Shown here: positions 45,501 through 54,830 of the stretch, one piece after another
Position numbering within the stretch: position 1 is the first letter of the stretch
Layout: each line of letters starts with the position of its first letter
Assembly (NCBI GenBank): GCA_949987705.1
Contig: OX465285.1
Span: 1,674,001 to 1,738,000, forward strand
Length of the DNA: 64,000 nucleotides
Origin: Thereva unica
Lineage: Eukaryota > Arthropoda > Insecta > Diptera > Therevidae
Direction: 5' to 3'
Translations under genes and position numbers: made by a program
The notes under the pieces: generated by a model
What the model saw: only the letters and a program-made list of their open reading frames with translations
Database searches by the model: none
Told to the model about the DNA's origin: nothing

Positions 45501-47483
45501 TATGACTGGTCACAATTTTAGAACAGGGGGGAAAATTTTCTGAATAGGGAGTTGAGAGTAATATCTAGAATTATTAGATTTATGTTGGATCCTAAAGTAA
45601 GAACTAATCTGAAAACAAATAATTTATGAGCTTTTTAAAAATGAATATTAATTAATCTATATTCACAAAAAACCAATTTTCATTTGAAAGGCCGTACGCG
45701 CTTTTGTAAAGCCCGTATTGTGTGAACGTACAATGCACCTTTCTAATTCCAGACTATTGTCCGCGCAGTTTTGCCGCACTACCCTTGACATTAAGGTAGT
45801 AAAACAATCACAAAACTCTTTATGAAAAATAGGCAAAAGCGCGTAAGAGCTGAGTTCGCGTAGTGTGGATCCACCATTATCCTCAGTTGAATAAATGGAA
45901 ATTGTATGCGAATTGAGGCTATTTTCAAGTTCAGTTCACTAATTTACTCGTACTTAGGCAGTTCGGTCAATGAAGCCAGGTTATAATGGTAATTTGTCAA
46001 AGCAATAATGCTGATTCTATTATTAAAATCTATTATTTTATAGCAATTTAGTGCAGTGATTATCATTTTGTTTTTTGAATTAGTTGGGAACAGCGTCTAT
46101 CTAACATTAAGTTTGAGGAACTTTAGATATACCCCTGCATTCTAAAGGTATTTATTTTGAAGTTGTTTATACGTAACTTCTGTCAACATCGACATAAAAA
46201 CCAAAATAAGAAGTTTATAAAAAGCAAGCGCGAGTCGCTAAAGCTTGTGACTTATGAGTATGACTGGTCTCAATTTTAGAATAGGGGGTTAGTGGAATAT
46301 CTAGTTACTGACGAGAGGAAAACATTTTAGTGGTTTACTGGTGGTTTTAAAAGTCGAATCTAGTGGTCTCTGGAGGCAAGAGTAGGCAACGCTGTATTGA
46401 AGAAAGTAGTATTATAAAAACGGCACTGCATTGTATGAAATGCACTTGATACCCACCCAAGCAATACAATGCAATGCAATTATGTTTTTCCAGCTTTATC
46501 TCCATGGCCATTGGGGCCACTACGCTGTGTCATGCGCCACGAACCAATTATAATAGTAGTTTAACGGTGGACCACGACCGAGGGATGATTTAAAAACTAT
46601 TTTTTGTAAAATTGTTTTAAGCATTATGTAACATCACGGGTTTTAGAGCGGATTTATCTTGTTTTTAATAAGTGAATCACTTTTACTGTGGGGTGGGCCA
46701 GAAGGATTCTGGGGTGGGCCTGGCCCACCTGGCCCACCCAATTGCTACGCCCATGGACTAATACCGGCAGTTCGGCGTTGTGAAGAAAGAACACTTCTGG
46801 CGTTCCTGGGGTCGGAGAAAGAAGCAAAACAGTGCCTGCAATACTAAAGGCGGTAGAAGAAAGGCATCCTCCAACCTGTGCAAGACGTTGGTGGAGAAGT
46901 ATCTTACCTTGGCTCTTATTACGGAGTCGGAGGACTTATCAAGTAAGCTAGTATATGATTGCAAATGCGGGATACCTCGCGCTGGTCTTGTAATTGGCAA
47001 TCCTCATTACTAACTTTATCTCTAATGATCTAGTGACTATCGTTATGGAGGTTCCCACCGCTACCAGTTGAATAGTGTCATTCTAGGTGATTCAAGAAAT
47101 GAAGTGCTAACCCTCTTATGTCATTGCTAGCAGGGAGGAAGAGCTTATGAGCTCTGCTCAAGTCCGATCTTCTTCAACTAAAGACCTTCGAAGGCAAGAA
47201 CGTCCGGAGGATACCCCGAAATACAGGAACGGAATAAACTACTAACATTCGTTTATTATATAAAGAAAATATACGCTGAATAAGCGCACTTGCTATATAT
47301 ACAAAATAACCTAAAAATTCTATGAAAAATAATATTATTTACCTGGATTTGATCCAATTAGACCGTTATCGAGTTGCCATTTTGGTTTATCACTATCGAG
47401 TGTTTGATAAAATACAGCTAACATAGCAGCGAAAAATCCAGCTAACGCCGCATAGAATATAATGTAGAAAAATATAATTTTAG
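30476..47483 (-). CDS. nrv2: Na+/K+-ATPase beta subunit (nervana), 5'-partial
   Basis: This is the glycosylated type II membrane subunit that matures and anchors the Na+/K+ pump at the plasma membrane. Exons in order are 47483-47343, 41050-40931, 40846-40680, 40610-40476, 40415-40250 and 30579-30476. All phases fit, giving 276 residues plus a shared first codon. The family is about 300-320 residues, so some 40 cytoplasmic N-terminal residues are missing and their exon was not found up to 64000. Visible features are the membrane helix [20 protein letters not shown], then [20 protein letters not shown], six extracellular cysteines expected to form three disulfides, sequons NCT, NLT and NAS, the [11 protein letters not shown] motif and the terminal [16 protein letters not shown]. 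Choice of nrv2 over other nervana paralogues is from overall resemblance only. Confidence 0.88.
31590..32100 (+). mobile_element. Possible LINE RNase H/C-terminal debris
   Basis: A plus-strand frame reads [15 protein letters not shown], which resembles the end of an RNase H domain (the GNxxAD block), and later [15 protein letters not shown]. The frame is broken repeatedly. Assignment is tentative. Confidence 0.3.
32918..33003 (+). repeat. 5S-rRNA-derived sequence, copy 1
   Basis: The stretch GGTTCTCGTTCGAT, then TCAAGCAGCATTGGAGGGTG, ATTAGTACTAAGTAAGGGGA and CCGCTTGG follows the order of insect 5S rRNA from about base 30 to base 105. Several changes and missing ends exclude a working gene. 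It could be a lone pseudogene or the head of a 5S-derived SINE. Confidence 0.65.
35369..35392 (+). repeat. Short (TTAGG)n array
   Basis: About four and a half tandem TTAGG units, the arthropod telomere motif, lie 50 bases before the inverted-repeat element at 35442. The array is too short to be a telomere. Confidence 0.6.
35442..36584. mobile_element. PIF/Harbinger-like non-autonomous element, 1.14 kb
   Basis: Both ends read GGCTGGTCGTCCACTGGAAG and stay similar for about 70 bases. The element is flanked by TAA on both sides, as expected of PIF/Harbinger. Subterminal DNA repeats GCGGCTAYGCGC-like motifs in both orientations. A second, inner inverted pair of about 115 bases (35990-36110 against 36275-36400) lies at the centre. 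The 88-codon frame at the left end is made of the repeats and is not likely a gene. Confidence 0.75.
36590..37300 (-). mobile_element. LINE RNase H domain fragment
   Basis: On the minus strand the blocks [37 protein letters not shown] and [20 protein letters not shown] appear in order. They carry the Asp, Glu, Asp and final Asp/His positions of RNase H. Only one break lies between the first and second block. LINE groups I and LOA carry such a domain. It is antisense to the SINE that follows at 37350. Confidence 0.8.
37350..37515 (+). repeat. tRNA-derived SINE-like element, copy 2
   Basis: The head is nearly identical to copy 1 at 13714, with A-box-like TAGTCTAGGGG, B box GGTTCGAATCC and a better T-arm stem (CCGGG/CCCGG). 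The pyrimidine-rich tail matches as well. It abuts LINE RNase H sequence. Confidence 0.65.
38253..38460 (+). repeat. Dispersed repeat, copy A
   Basis: About 210 bases here resemble the reverse complement of 61779-62005 from end to end, including CCAACTACATGTA, TGCTACCTGGGTTGAGT and AGCAGCATCT. It is rich in GTTGA/TCAAC motifs. No coding frame is seen. Confidence 0.75.
38575..39260 (+). mobile_element. LINE reverse-transcriptase fragment (LOA/R1-like)
   Basis: The frame begins [20 protein letters not shown], the conserved RT block, and continues to [15 protein letters not shown], the DD catalytic box that has lost part of its YADD. Downstream frames suggest C-terminal LINE sequence up to about 39260, with stops. 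The copy is dead. Confidence 0.75.
39300..39610 (+). mobile_element. Ty3/gypsy integrase-core fragment
   Basis: The frame reads [20 protein letters not shown] and, after a frameshift, [20 protein letters not shown]. These correspond to the first two catalytic Asp regions of a gypsy-type integrase. No LTRs or other gypsy domains are adjacent, so it is an isolated remnant. Confidence 0.65.
40250..40415 (-). CDS. nrv2: nrv exon, ectodomain part 4
   Basis: This 166-base exon encodes [19 protein letters not shown], then [20 protein letters not shown]. It holds the fifth cysteine. The donor GTAAGT at phase 1 joins an exon 9.7 kb away. Confidence 0.9.
40476..40610 (-). CDS. nrv2: nrv exon, ectodomain part 3
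   Basis: This 135-base, phase-0 exon encodes [16 protein letters not shown] and a charged linker ending QRQKE. The join to the preceding exon gives FLKLNKIYNW, a conserved block. It contains the NAS sequon. Confidence 0.9.
40680..40846 (-). CDS. nrv2: nrv exon, ectodomain part 2
   Basis: This 167-base exon encodes a cysteine-rich stretch with NCT and NLT glycosylation sequons and ends PCIFLKLNK, a hallmark of the beta subunit. Four of the six disulfide cysteines are here. The donor is GTATTA. Confidence 0.9.
40931..41050 (-). CDS. nrv2: nrv exon, ectodomain part 1
   Basis: This 120-base exon encodes [20 protein letters not shown] and onward to INKFLN. The acceptor is TTTCAG and the donor GTAATA. 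The join to the preceding exon gives the family motif NPGLGFRP. Confidence 0.9.
41218..41279 (+). repeat. Tandem duplication, 32-base unit
   Basis: TAGGTTGGAAACATTTGGCC and the bases after it occur twice in direct succession with only one or two differences. This is a recent-looking local duplication. Confidence 0.85.
42912..42977 (+). repeat. Minisatellite, about 22-base unit, three copies
   Basis: Three imperfect units contain CCGACACCGACA or CCGGCACCGACA separated by T-rich spacers of similar length. Confidence 0.7.
45320..45531. mobile_element. MITE, family M, copy 1
   Basis: The ends CCCCCGTATTCTAAGAG and, inverted, CCCCCCTGTTCTAAAATTG are similar, and inner CACAAG/CTTGTG motifs repeat on both sides. 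The interior AACTTCTCTTAGCATTGACA is shared with the copy at 46131. Confidence 0.65.
46131..46288. mobile_element. MITE, family M, copy 2 (shorter)
   Basis: The ends ACCCCTGCATTCTAAAGG and, inverted, ACCCCCTATTCTAAAATTG match copy 1. The interior segment CATAAAAACCAAAATAAGAA is also shared with copy 1. It is shorter by internal loss. Confidence 0.65.
47343..47483 (-). CDS. nrv2: nrv exon with transmembrane helix
   Basis: This 141-base exon follows a TTTTCAG acceptor and ends before GTAAAT. It encodes the single membrane-spanning segment and the start of the ectodomain to SNPG. The first codon is shared with an upstream exon that I could not find. Confidence 0.88.
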
Positions 47484-48079
47484 CTGAAAAGAGATAGAAA
47501 AGATAAAATCGAGATTAATTAAAATTTTACTTAACAAACAAATTTATAATTAAGTTTTATTAAAAATATATTTTCAAGTTTCTTTTTTTTAGTTTATTAG
47601 TCAAGTGCTACTGCTATAATATATAGATTAGTATAGATCAATAGTTTTTATGCTTTAAAAAAATTCATAATCATACTTATCACAGCCTACATAGTCGAGT
47701 AGGTGGGTATATGGACTGGAAGGAATTTTTAATGGTACTTATATATCTATATAGATAAAATGGGCAAAAGGAGTTCTCTTTTTTATAAGGACGAAGGCGC
47801 CAAGTGAGAAGTTTTTTTGGATTTAGTATGAACATTAAAGACTGCCTTTCAAAGGAGAAAGGTGATTAGTAAAACGTAAAATGAACCTCACACATGTTCT
47901 AGCACCTTGATTTATCATGAGAGTCATAAAGGATTAAAAGCAATTCCAGTCTCCAATCGTTAAAAAATCGATCAAGGAAATTACAGACCAATTGAAACCA
48001 TCAGGAGGATATCAGACCATTATTTAACGATTCAATAAGGTGCAGGAAGTCATCAGAAGTACGCTAATTATATAATTGG

Positions 48080-48250
48080 AGGTCATCCGCATAGCTATGG
48101 TGATGAGTTAAGATGACACAATTAGGTAAATTATTAACATACAGACAGAACAACAGCGGCCCAAGTATAGAGCCTTGGGGAACCCCCGAGGGTACGAAAA
48201 TAAAGGAGGCAAATTAGTCATTATATTTCACACATTGGTAACTATTATTA
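48080..48250 (-). mobile_element. Jockey-clade LINE RT fragment
   Basis: On the minus strand, one uninterrupted frame reads [20 protein letters not shown], then [20 protein letters not shown]. This spans the conserved RT block and the YADD catalytic box. More degraded sequence of the same element probably reaches 47960 and 48360. Confidence 0.8.
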
Positions 48251-48708
48251 AGGAAGGATGCAAGAAAGAAGGGGTCACAGGATAAGAAGAAGGATATTTC
48301 GAAGGAGGATGCTCATTTGTCGAGGAGAAGGCAATGGCAAATTGTGTTTAAAACGCGTAAAGTTCAAGAAGGCTTATATAACCAAATAATTCCTATCACA
48401 TGCCAGTCGTAAATCAGTCAAGACTTTAAGCAGCGCAGTTGCGCAGAGGTTTAACCGAATACCTTGACCTTTAAGTATGTGGAATACTTAGGCATAAGGG
48501 TTGGCATAGCAATGGCGGGCAGAGAAGACTTGATGCAGACATAGATGCTAAAAAATCGGCCTTGGATTTTCTGTCTTATCACCCCCCTTGTAACTAAAGG
48601 AAGCGGTAGTCGACATAGTAAAATAGATGCTACCACCCGGTTGTCAACTTGTTGTCAAATGAGGTTTTGACTTTCCTGATGGTGGATTTGCAACAATTTC
48701 GTAGATTA

Positions 48709-49975
48709 TACGAAGGTGGTCTGAAAAGCTTCCGACCTCAACGTGAAGATGGCAGCACTCGTCAATAAAAGCTACTGAACGTAGTTGTGCATCTTTAGAC
48801 AGTTACTCACCAAAGTTTCAGGCATTTTGGATGCGCAGTTGTTATTTGACAGTCTTTTGAGTGAGTCGATGCGAGTGTTTTTGGGAAAATAGAAAAAATT
48901 GAGTATCGAACTATCATTAAATTTTTGTTTTTGAAAGGCAAGACGCCTGCGCAAATCAAAGATGAGTTGGACTCTGTGTACGGGGACTCGTTTACCACAG
49001 TGAAATTTTGCTCAGCTGAATTTAAACGTGGCCGTGAGAACTTGAGAGACGATGAACGTTCGGGACGTCCAAAAACTGCAACTACTGACGATACATCGCT
49101 AAAGCTCACCCAGAGGTATTAGACGACCGCCGAATTAAAGTGGGAGAGATAGCAGAGACTATGAAAATGTCCAAAAACTTATTAAATAAAGGTGTAGGCA
49201 TGAGAAAGCTGTCTGCGGGCGTTGCGTGCCGCGTTTGCTTACATTAGACCAAAATCGTTTTCAAATGAACATTTCCAGGGCTCAGTTGGTGCAGTTTAGG
49301 TGCAATAAATCCGAGTTTTGGCGTCGATTATTTACTGTAGATGCAATTTCGATACACCATTATACGCCTGAAACAAAAATACAGTCAAAACAGTGCGAAG
49401 TGCCAAGGGGGGACCGTCTACCAAAAAAGCAAAAACTGTTTTTTCAGCTGGGAGAGTGATGGCGACTGTTTTTTGGGATAGTCATGGAGTTATCTTAATC
49501 GAGTATCTTCAAAAAAGAATAACAATTACAGGAGTATACTACGCATACAAGCTGAAGCCAGAAATTTCGATAAAACGGCCACAATTTGCAGAAAAAGAAA
49601 GTCCTGTTTAACCAAGACAACGCGTCCTCTCGCAACTCAGCCGATGTTATGGCGAAACTCCACGAATTACCTTTCGAACTGCTTGACCATCAGCCTTACA
49701 CATCACATTTAGTCCCAAGCGACTCCTTTTAGTTCCTTCCCCTCATCTAAAAATTGCGCTCGTAGGACAAAGATTCATTCGTCAAATGAAGAGGCAATCA
49801 CCTTCGTGAACAATTATTTTGCATAGAAAAACGCTGAGTACTATTTAGATGGGTTAAAGAGATGGGAGCATCGCTGGGAGAAGTGCGTAGAGTTACAAGG
49901 AGACTATGCCGAAAAATAAAAATAATTTAAAAAAAAATGTCTTGTAGGTCAGAAACCTTTCAGACCACCCTCGTA
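48709..49975 (+). mobile_element. Mariner transposon (DD34D), decayed
   Basis: The 1.27-kb element is flanked by TA and has imperfect inverted ends, TACGAAGGTGGTCTGAAAAG on the left and TACGAGGGTGGTCTGAAAGG on the right. Frames read GKTPAQIKDELDSVYGD, ERSGRPKTATTDD, VDAISIHHYTPETK, FNQDNASSRNSADVMAKLHE and VPSDSF. The second and third Asp are separated by 34 residues, the mariner signature. The Glu after the first Asp is Ala, and stops and frameshifts are frequent. Confidence 0.9.
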
Positions 49976-52900
49976 TACTCTCGACGAAGCGATTCAATCA
50001 GAGAACTGTTCGGTGCTCTGAAGGCAGCTTCTTTACTTTTGATTGTGTTCATGTACTCCTCAAACATCTGTTTGGTCTAGACTTCACACATTTATTATAA
50101 TGGTAAATGAACGTCATAAGATGCTGGCGATACGTTTTTGTTTCGGAAACACAAGTCCCAGTCACCGGATGCTTCACAAAACCCCACACAATTCTCTTAG
50201 CTGGTTTGGCTTGTTAAATTTGTATGGTCTGTTAACGCTGATTAGGCAGTGGTTCGAATTCCTGAGAAGTGAACAAACTTTCGGTTTGGATGAGAAGTAA
50301 GAAATAGGTCAAGGAGGTGGGAATCTCTTTCGGTATATCAAGCAGGATAATTTGACGTGGTTCGAAGTATGATTTTAATCTAGAGGTAGTTGAAATCTGA
50401 AGACGTTCTTTCATTTATTTTATGGTAAGCCAAGTCATCCTTAATATTGAAGACAATACCATTATGGAATGAGATGTTATGTACTAAAGTGGCCTAAGTG
50501 ACCTAAGTCAGCATCAGTTATAAAAAGGATTCAGTTAATGAGTTTCCATCAATTCGAACATTGTTTGATGATAGTAGTCATGACATTGTTTATCTATAAA
50601 TAACCATCCACTATCCAACCAATGATACGAATGTAATTTTTTGAGAAAGAGGCAGTGATTGGGAGAGGGAACGAGAAAGACATGGGTGGATCATATTAAT
50701 GAATAGTTGTTAAAATCTCGCAGCTAAAAATATGTAGACAATTTGAGTTAAACTTATATTCAATTTATTCTTAATTCGATTCTGGTACCAAATATCCAAA
50801 TTTGGTGTCGAATGGGATGGCTTTAAGCTTAAGGAGTTCCAAATGAAATTCAAAATTGTTTACGTAATATTTAGCCCATGCTATTCCAAAAAATGGATAA
50901 AAAAATTACAAAGATAATTTAATAAAACAATTTTCCATAATTTAATAAAATCCACCGAAAAATACCTTATCTCCTTCTGGTAATACACACACACCAAGCC
51001 ACAAAAAAAACTTTTCCATCCTCCATCGTACCTTTTTAACACCTCAATTGGAGCCCTGTCAGTTTCGATATAGCAAAATCCCTAAGTAAAAAATCGTCAC
51101 TTAAATTCTGCCCACCACTTCGCTTTCCATACCCCCACCCCCAACCTACGAAAATTCCCACTTTACCTGTCAGTTTATACGGCTTTAAATCCTAATCTCA
51201 TCACTGACATCTCGGAGGGGTTATAATCCATCATTCTGGGCTTTACTATGTCACCGCGCGCACAACAAACTATGCATAACCACAGCCAAGAGAATAAAAA
51301 GGATTTCCACCAACGGAAATCCTTCTTAAAATAAAAACGATAAACCCCAGGAAAAACGTATCAAAAGGACAAACAAGGATATATCTTCATATTACCGAAA
51401 CTATATATGGCCAAGAAGCATATCCCAAGCAAGGACTCTCTCTCTCGCATCTTGCCACGAAGATAATGAAATTTTTTTCTTCGTTCCGTCGTCCTGTAAG
51501 TAAACGAAGGACGAGCGCACAAAAATTACGAGAAGTGACGTAACACAAAAGGACATACAACCGTCATTTGGGGAGGGACATACATATATAAAAAAAAGGA
51601 CGAAAAATGACGAAACGCGCCGTGAATTTTTCGCTCCTTTTGTTCCAGGATCACAAAGCTTCCATGGGAATTATCTCTCGCGTGATAAAAATCTTTCCTT
51701 CGCTATACATATGTATATAAAGAAAAGGACATTTTTCTGTGTGTTTGTATGCATATATATATGTGCATGTGAGAGGGTGGTATTTTGCATTGTTCGCTGC
51801 CTCAGAAGGTAACAATAAAACAGGATGACAGGAAGACGGAAAATTATTTATACAAATACTGTTGTTAGTGTGGTGATCTTCCCTTCTACAGGACGAAGGG
51901 CGGAGGCCTACTCCCTCTCATGCCAGGATACAAGCAGCAAATTCCGTGGCCTTTGTAGAATTAAAATCTAATCTGTTTTATGTTCGACACAGGCAGCAGC
52001 CATACACGAGTTTAAAGTTATACATAAACGAAAAACAATAATGAGCCAACTTCAAAGGACTCCCGGTGGCTTGTGTTGGAGGCAAATAACGAAATGATAT
52101 AATTAATTTAAAATTTTGTGCTGTGTATTAATTTTGACAGAGAAGACGATTTTTTTGTATTTTGATATTTTTGTTGCCCGAAAATAATTAGAAATGAGAC
52201 TTTTGATGTGGAGGGAGGAGCGGTGGGCTCAAAGGCACTCACTCAAATTTTAGGTGATGCCTTGTTTATCGAATCTTTATCTTTGTGAAGTCTTCTGTTT
52301 GATATTTCATTTTTTTGGAAGAGTGCTAGCTCTCATCTATATAACTGAAAATCCTTGATTATCTTGTCTGTAAAAGGAAATGATAAAGGACACAGGACTG
52401 CACCTAAACGTTAAGAAAGGAAAGCATATTGTTCGTGCATTACTAATTGGTTATTGACATACATGACATTCCCTTCATCAAAGCTTTAAGAATAACAAGG
52501 TCCTGGGTATTGATGAGGTAACTGCTGAATTATACCCTCGACACACGGACGTCATTATGATGCGAATTCGCCATTACGACGAATATTAGGCATCGTAACG
52601 ACGAAATCCTACCATGGAAATTTTGCGTCATTATGACGAAAACTGAGATAGCCATTAGTCGGTCTATATATTATTTCAAAAAGTTTGCTTTTAGGTGTTT
52701 TTCCCATTGTCATACGATTATAAATTTCTATTAAATTAAAAAAAAGATACTTGCTTCAAGATTAGCCGATTGAGAGACAGGCAGAATGAAATATCACTTT
52801 TTTTTATTTTTGCATAAGTTTAACTGAGAATCTGCAATGAAATGATCATATGCCCAACAATCATCCCAAAGCCTTAGATTCCTGCTTTAGCCGGCCGGAT

Positions 52901-53630
52901 GCAAGTTCCTCCTTTAGCCGGCCAGCAGTCTGAGCTACAGTCTACAAATCCTATAGTCGGCCCTGCGAATTCTGGTGATGTAAGAATATTGAGATTTGGA
53001 TTTTGTACGAGTTCGGAAATACTAATTGTGAAAGAGTGTTTCATAGTCAAATTGTTTTGTTTTTAAACGAGTTTCTAGACTGTAGTAAAGTATGTAAGCA
53101 AGACTACAGATTGCGGGATTAAGCAAATCGGCGTTTATGCAAAGAGGATTCCAATAGAAGAAAATTTATATAGCAGCTTTATTCCTACGATGGGCCAATT
53201 ATGCAGCAAATGGTGCCATCATCAATGAATTTAAGAGTGCAGTTAAGCAAAACTAAAGCGTATTTTGAAGCCCCAAACAATGGGGGACTGAAGAAGAATC
53301 TTATGTCTCTTAAGAATTCCAAGTTATTTGAAATTTTTATTCAGAAATTCGGGATATCTGGTTAATTTCAAAGCAAATCCTCAGTTTCTTTCAGCCATTA
53401 GCTCTTCGATTTTGAAGTTATGTTTTTTTACAAAACATGGTAATAAGAGGTAATAAAAAGGTAATAAACGGGTGAAAATGGTAATGAAAGGGTAATAAAA
53501 AGAAAAATAATACAAAACGACTTGACAATAAAGTTAAGGGTTGAGTTAAGTGCCAATTAAATTACCGGAATTGCGCAGAATTGGTTGCGTTTAGAATTTT
53601 AGTTGTTTTTGATACAATAGGATGTAGGGC
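49976..53630. other. nrv upstream intron, nothing recognised
   Basis: This is AT-rich, unstructured sequence without conserved frames. It includes purine-rich stretches with AAAGGAC repeated at intervals (51360-51730) and a local repeat of TTTAGCCGGCC at 52890-52920. No exon of nrv was found here. Confidence 0.5.
53439..53503 (+). repeat. GGTAATAA-type simple repeat, array 1
   Basis: Repeats of GGTAATAA or close variants with 1-6 base spacers. Related arrays lie at 55808 and 57569, the last sharing the upstream AAAACATGGTAATAAGA. Confidence 0.7.
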
Positions 53631-53726
53631 ATTTTCAAAAACGCAGAACTGCAGGTCATTCTGCAATATTCAGCGATTGGAAGTTTGAAAATGTGAATAT
53701 TGCAGAATGGTCGCAGTTCTGAAAAT
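53631..53726. repeat. Hairpin element of about 96 bases
   Basis: CATTCTGCAATATTCA occurs in both arms in inverted orientation, within longer arms starting ATTTTC and carrying GAACTGC. The centre is about 15 bases. No coding sequence. Confidence 0.6.
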
Positions 53727-54009
53727 GCTCGTACTTACACTCGAATGATTGAAAGCGAAAACAAGCGTCTAAGGGATCATAAAAACGTTAGAATTTGGAA
53801 TCATATGGAAGAAGCCAAAATCGCGAGAGAAGTTGTGTCTTTAGTCTTTGCTCGGACCAATACTTCTAATGCTGCAGAAATTTCAAGAAATCTTGGCTTC
53901 CTTATGTGTACACAACGCTGATACCCTTTTCCTCTTCAATGAAAAGTGGGGTTTTTAAGGCCCATAAGAACAGATAACAAAATTTTATCAATATCAGTTC
54001 AGAATCACA

Positions 54010-54830
54010 AAATCGACAAAATTCTGCTTGAGGGAAAATATGCTAGTATAAGGTGTTTACCTTATGTTTATAAAATACAGGGTGCACTCGGTTTCCAAAA
54101 AGAAAAGTAGCCATGTTTTCGTTCCTAGTTATCTGTGCTTTGTAATGCTCGGAATTGGGCCCTAGCCTACGTAAAGAAGTGGGTATGTAAGGCCTAGGTG
54201 TGTCTACGCGGGTTTCACACCAAACCTCATGCGTAGTGAAAAGAGTTGGTGTCAATACGTGAGCAGTTGCTGGAGTGGTCTTCGATCAATTTCAACTCGG
54301 TTGTCACGTTGTGGGAGCTAAGCCGGTTTAGGCAGGTCGAAGACGACTGAGTTTATCTTGCTGGTTGGCAGTGGGCACAATAAGTAGTCTTCGACAATGT
54401 TTTGTTTATCCGGCATATGTCTGATATCTGAGGTAAACTGAGAAACTAGATGGAAATGTCTTGTCTGCTAGGGGATCGTTCGGTCTTTGTGCTAACCAAC
54501 GGGTTTAGTTAACTATTTGTTACAATAAAGGGCACGAACCAATGGTTTGTGATCCATAAAGACCACGAAATTGCGCTCTTCAACAAATTAACAGAAGTGT
54601 CTGATCCCTGCATAGATGGTTAGGAGTTCGCCATCGAATGGAGAGTACTTCTGTTCTCCTGGTGTCAGCTTTTTCAAAAAAGTAAACTAGAGGTTGCCAC
54701 CTGTGACCGTTAAATTGTTCCAATACGCTACCGTTTGCTTAATCAGAGACGCCAGTCGTTATTCAGCTCTTAGATGCCACTGATTGGGATTTGTGCTTCC
54801 AAAGTACGAACTCTAACTCTCTCGCTCTTT
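54010..54830 (-). mobile_element. Ty3/gypsy RT-RNase H fragment
   Basis: On the minus strand the blocks VLEQFNGHRWQPLVYF, LTPGEQKYSPFDGELLTIYA, FVVFMDHKPL and FTSDIRHMPDKQNIVEDYLL follow in order. They correspond to the gypsy RNase H domain and connection to the integrase. Frameshifts and stops are present, and no LTR is seen. Confidence 0.8.

Larger units (their letters stand above)
43764..46756. mobile_element. 3-kb inverted-repeat element with 8-bp target duplication
   Basis: CCATGGGCGTAGCAAT is a perfect 16-base inverted repeat at both ends, followed inward by GGGGTGGGCC-type repeats. The flanks AGTAATAC and ACTAATAC agree at seven of eight bases, suggesting an 8-bp target duplication as made by hAT and P elements. 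No transposase is recognisable. Smaller elements are nested inside (45320-45531, 46131-46288 and perhaps 44901-46395). Confidence 0.65.
41051..47342 (-). other. nrv intron of 6.3 kb, TE-rich
   Basis: The intron contains a 32-base direct duplication at 41218, a small minisatellite at 42912, a segment at 43386-43420 shared with 13461, and the 3-kb element at 43764-46756. The stretch 41560-42900 has overlapping long open frames on both strands (42003-42425) with no recognisable motif, and I do not call a gene there. Confidence 0.55.
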
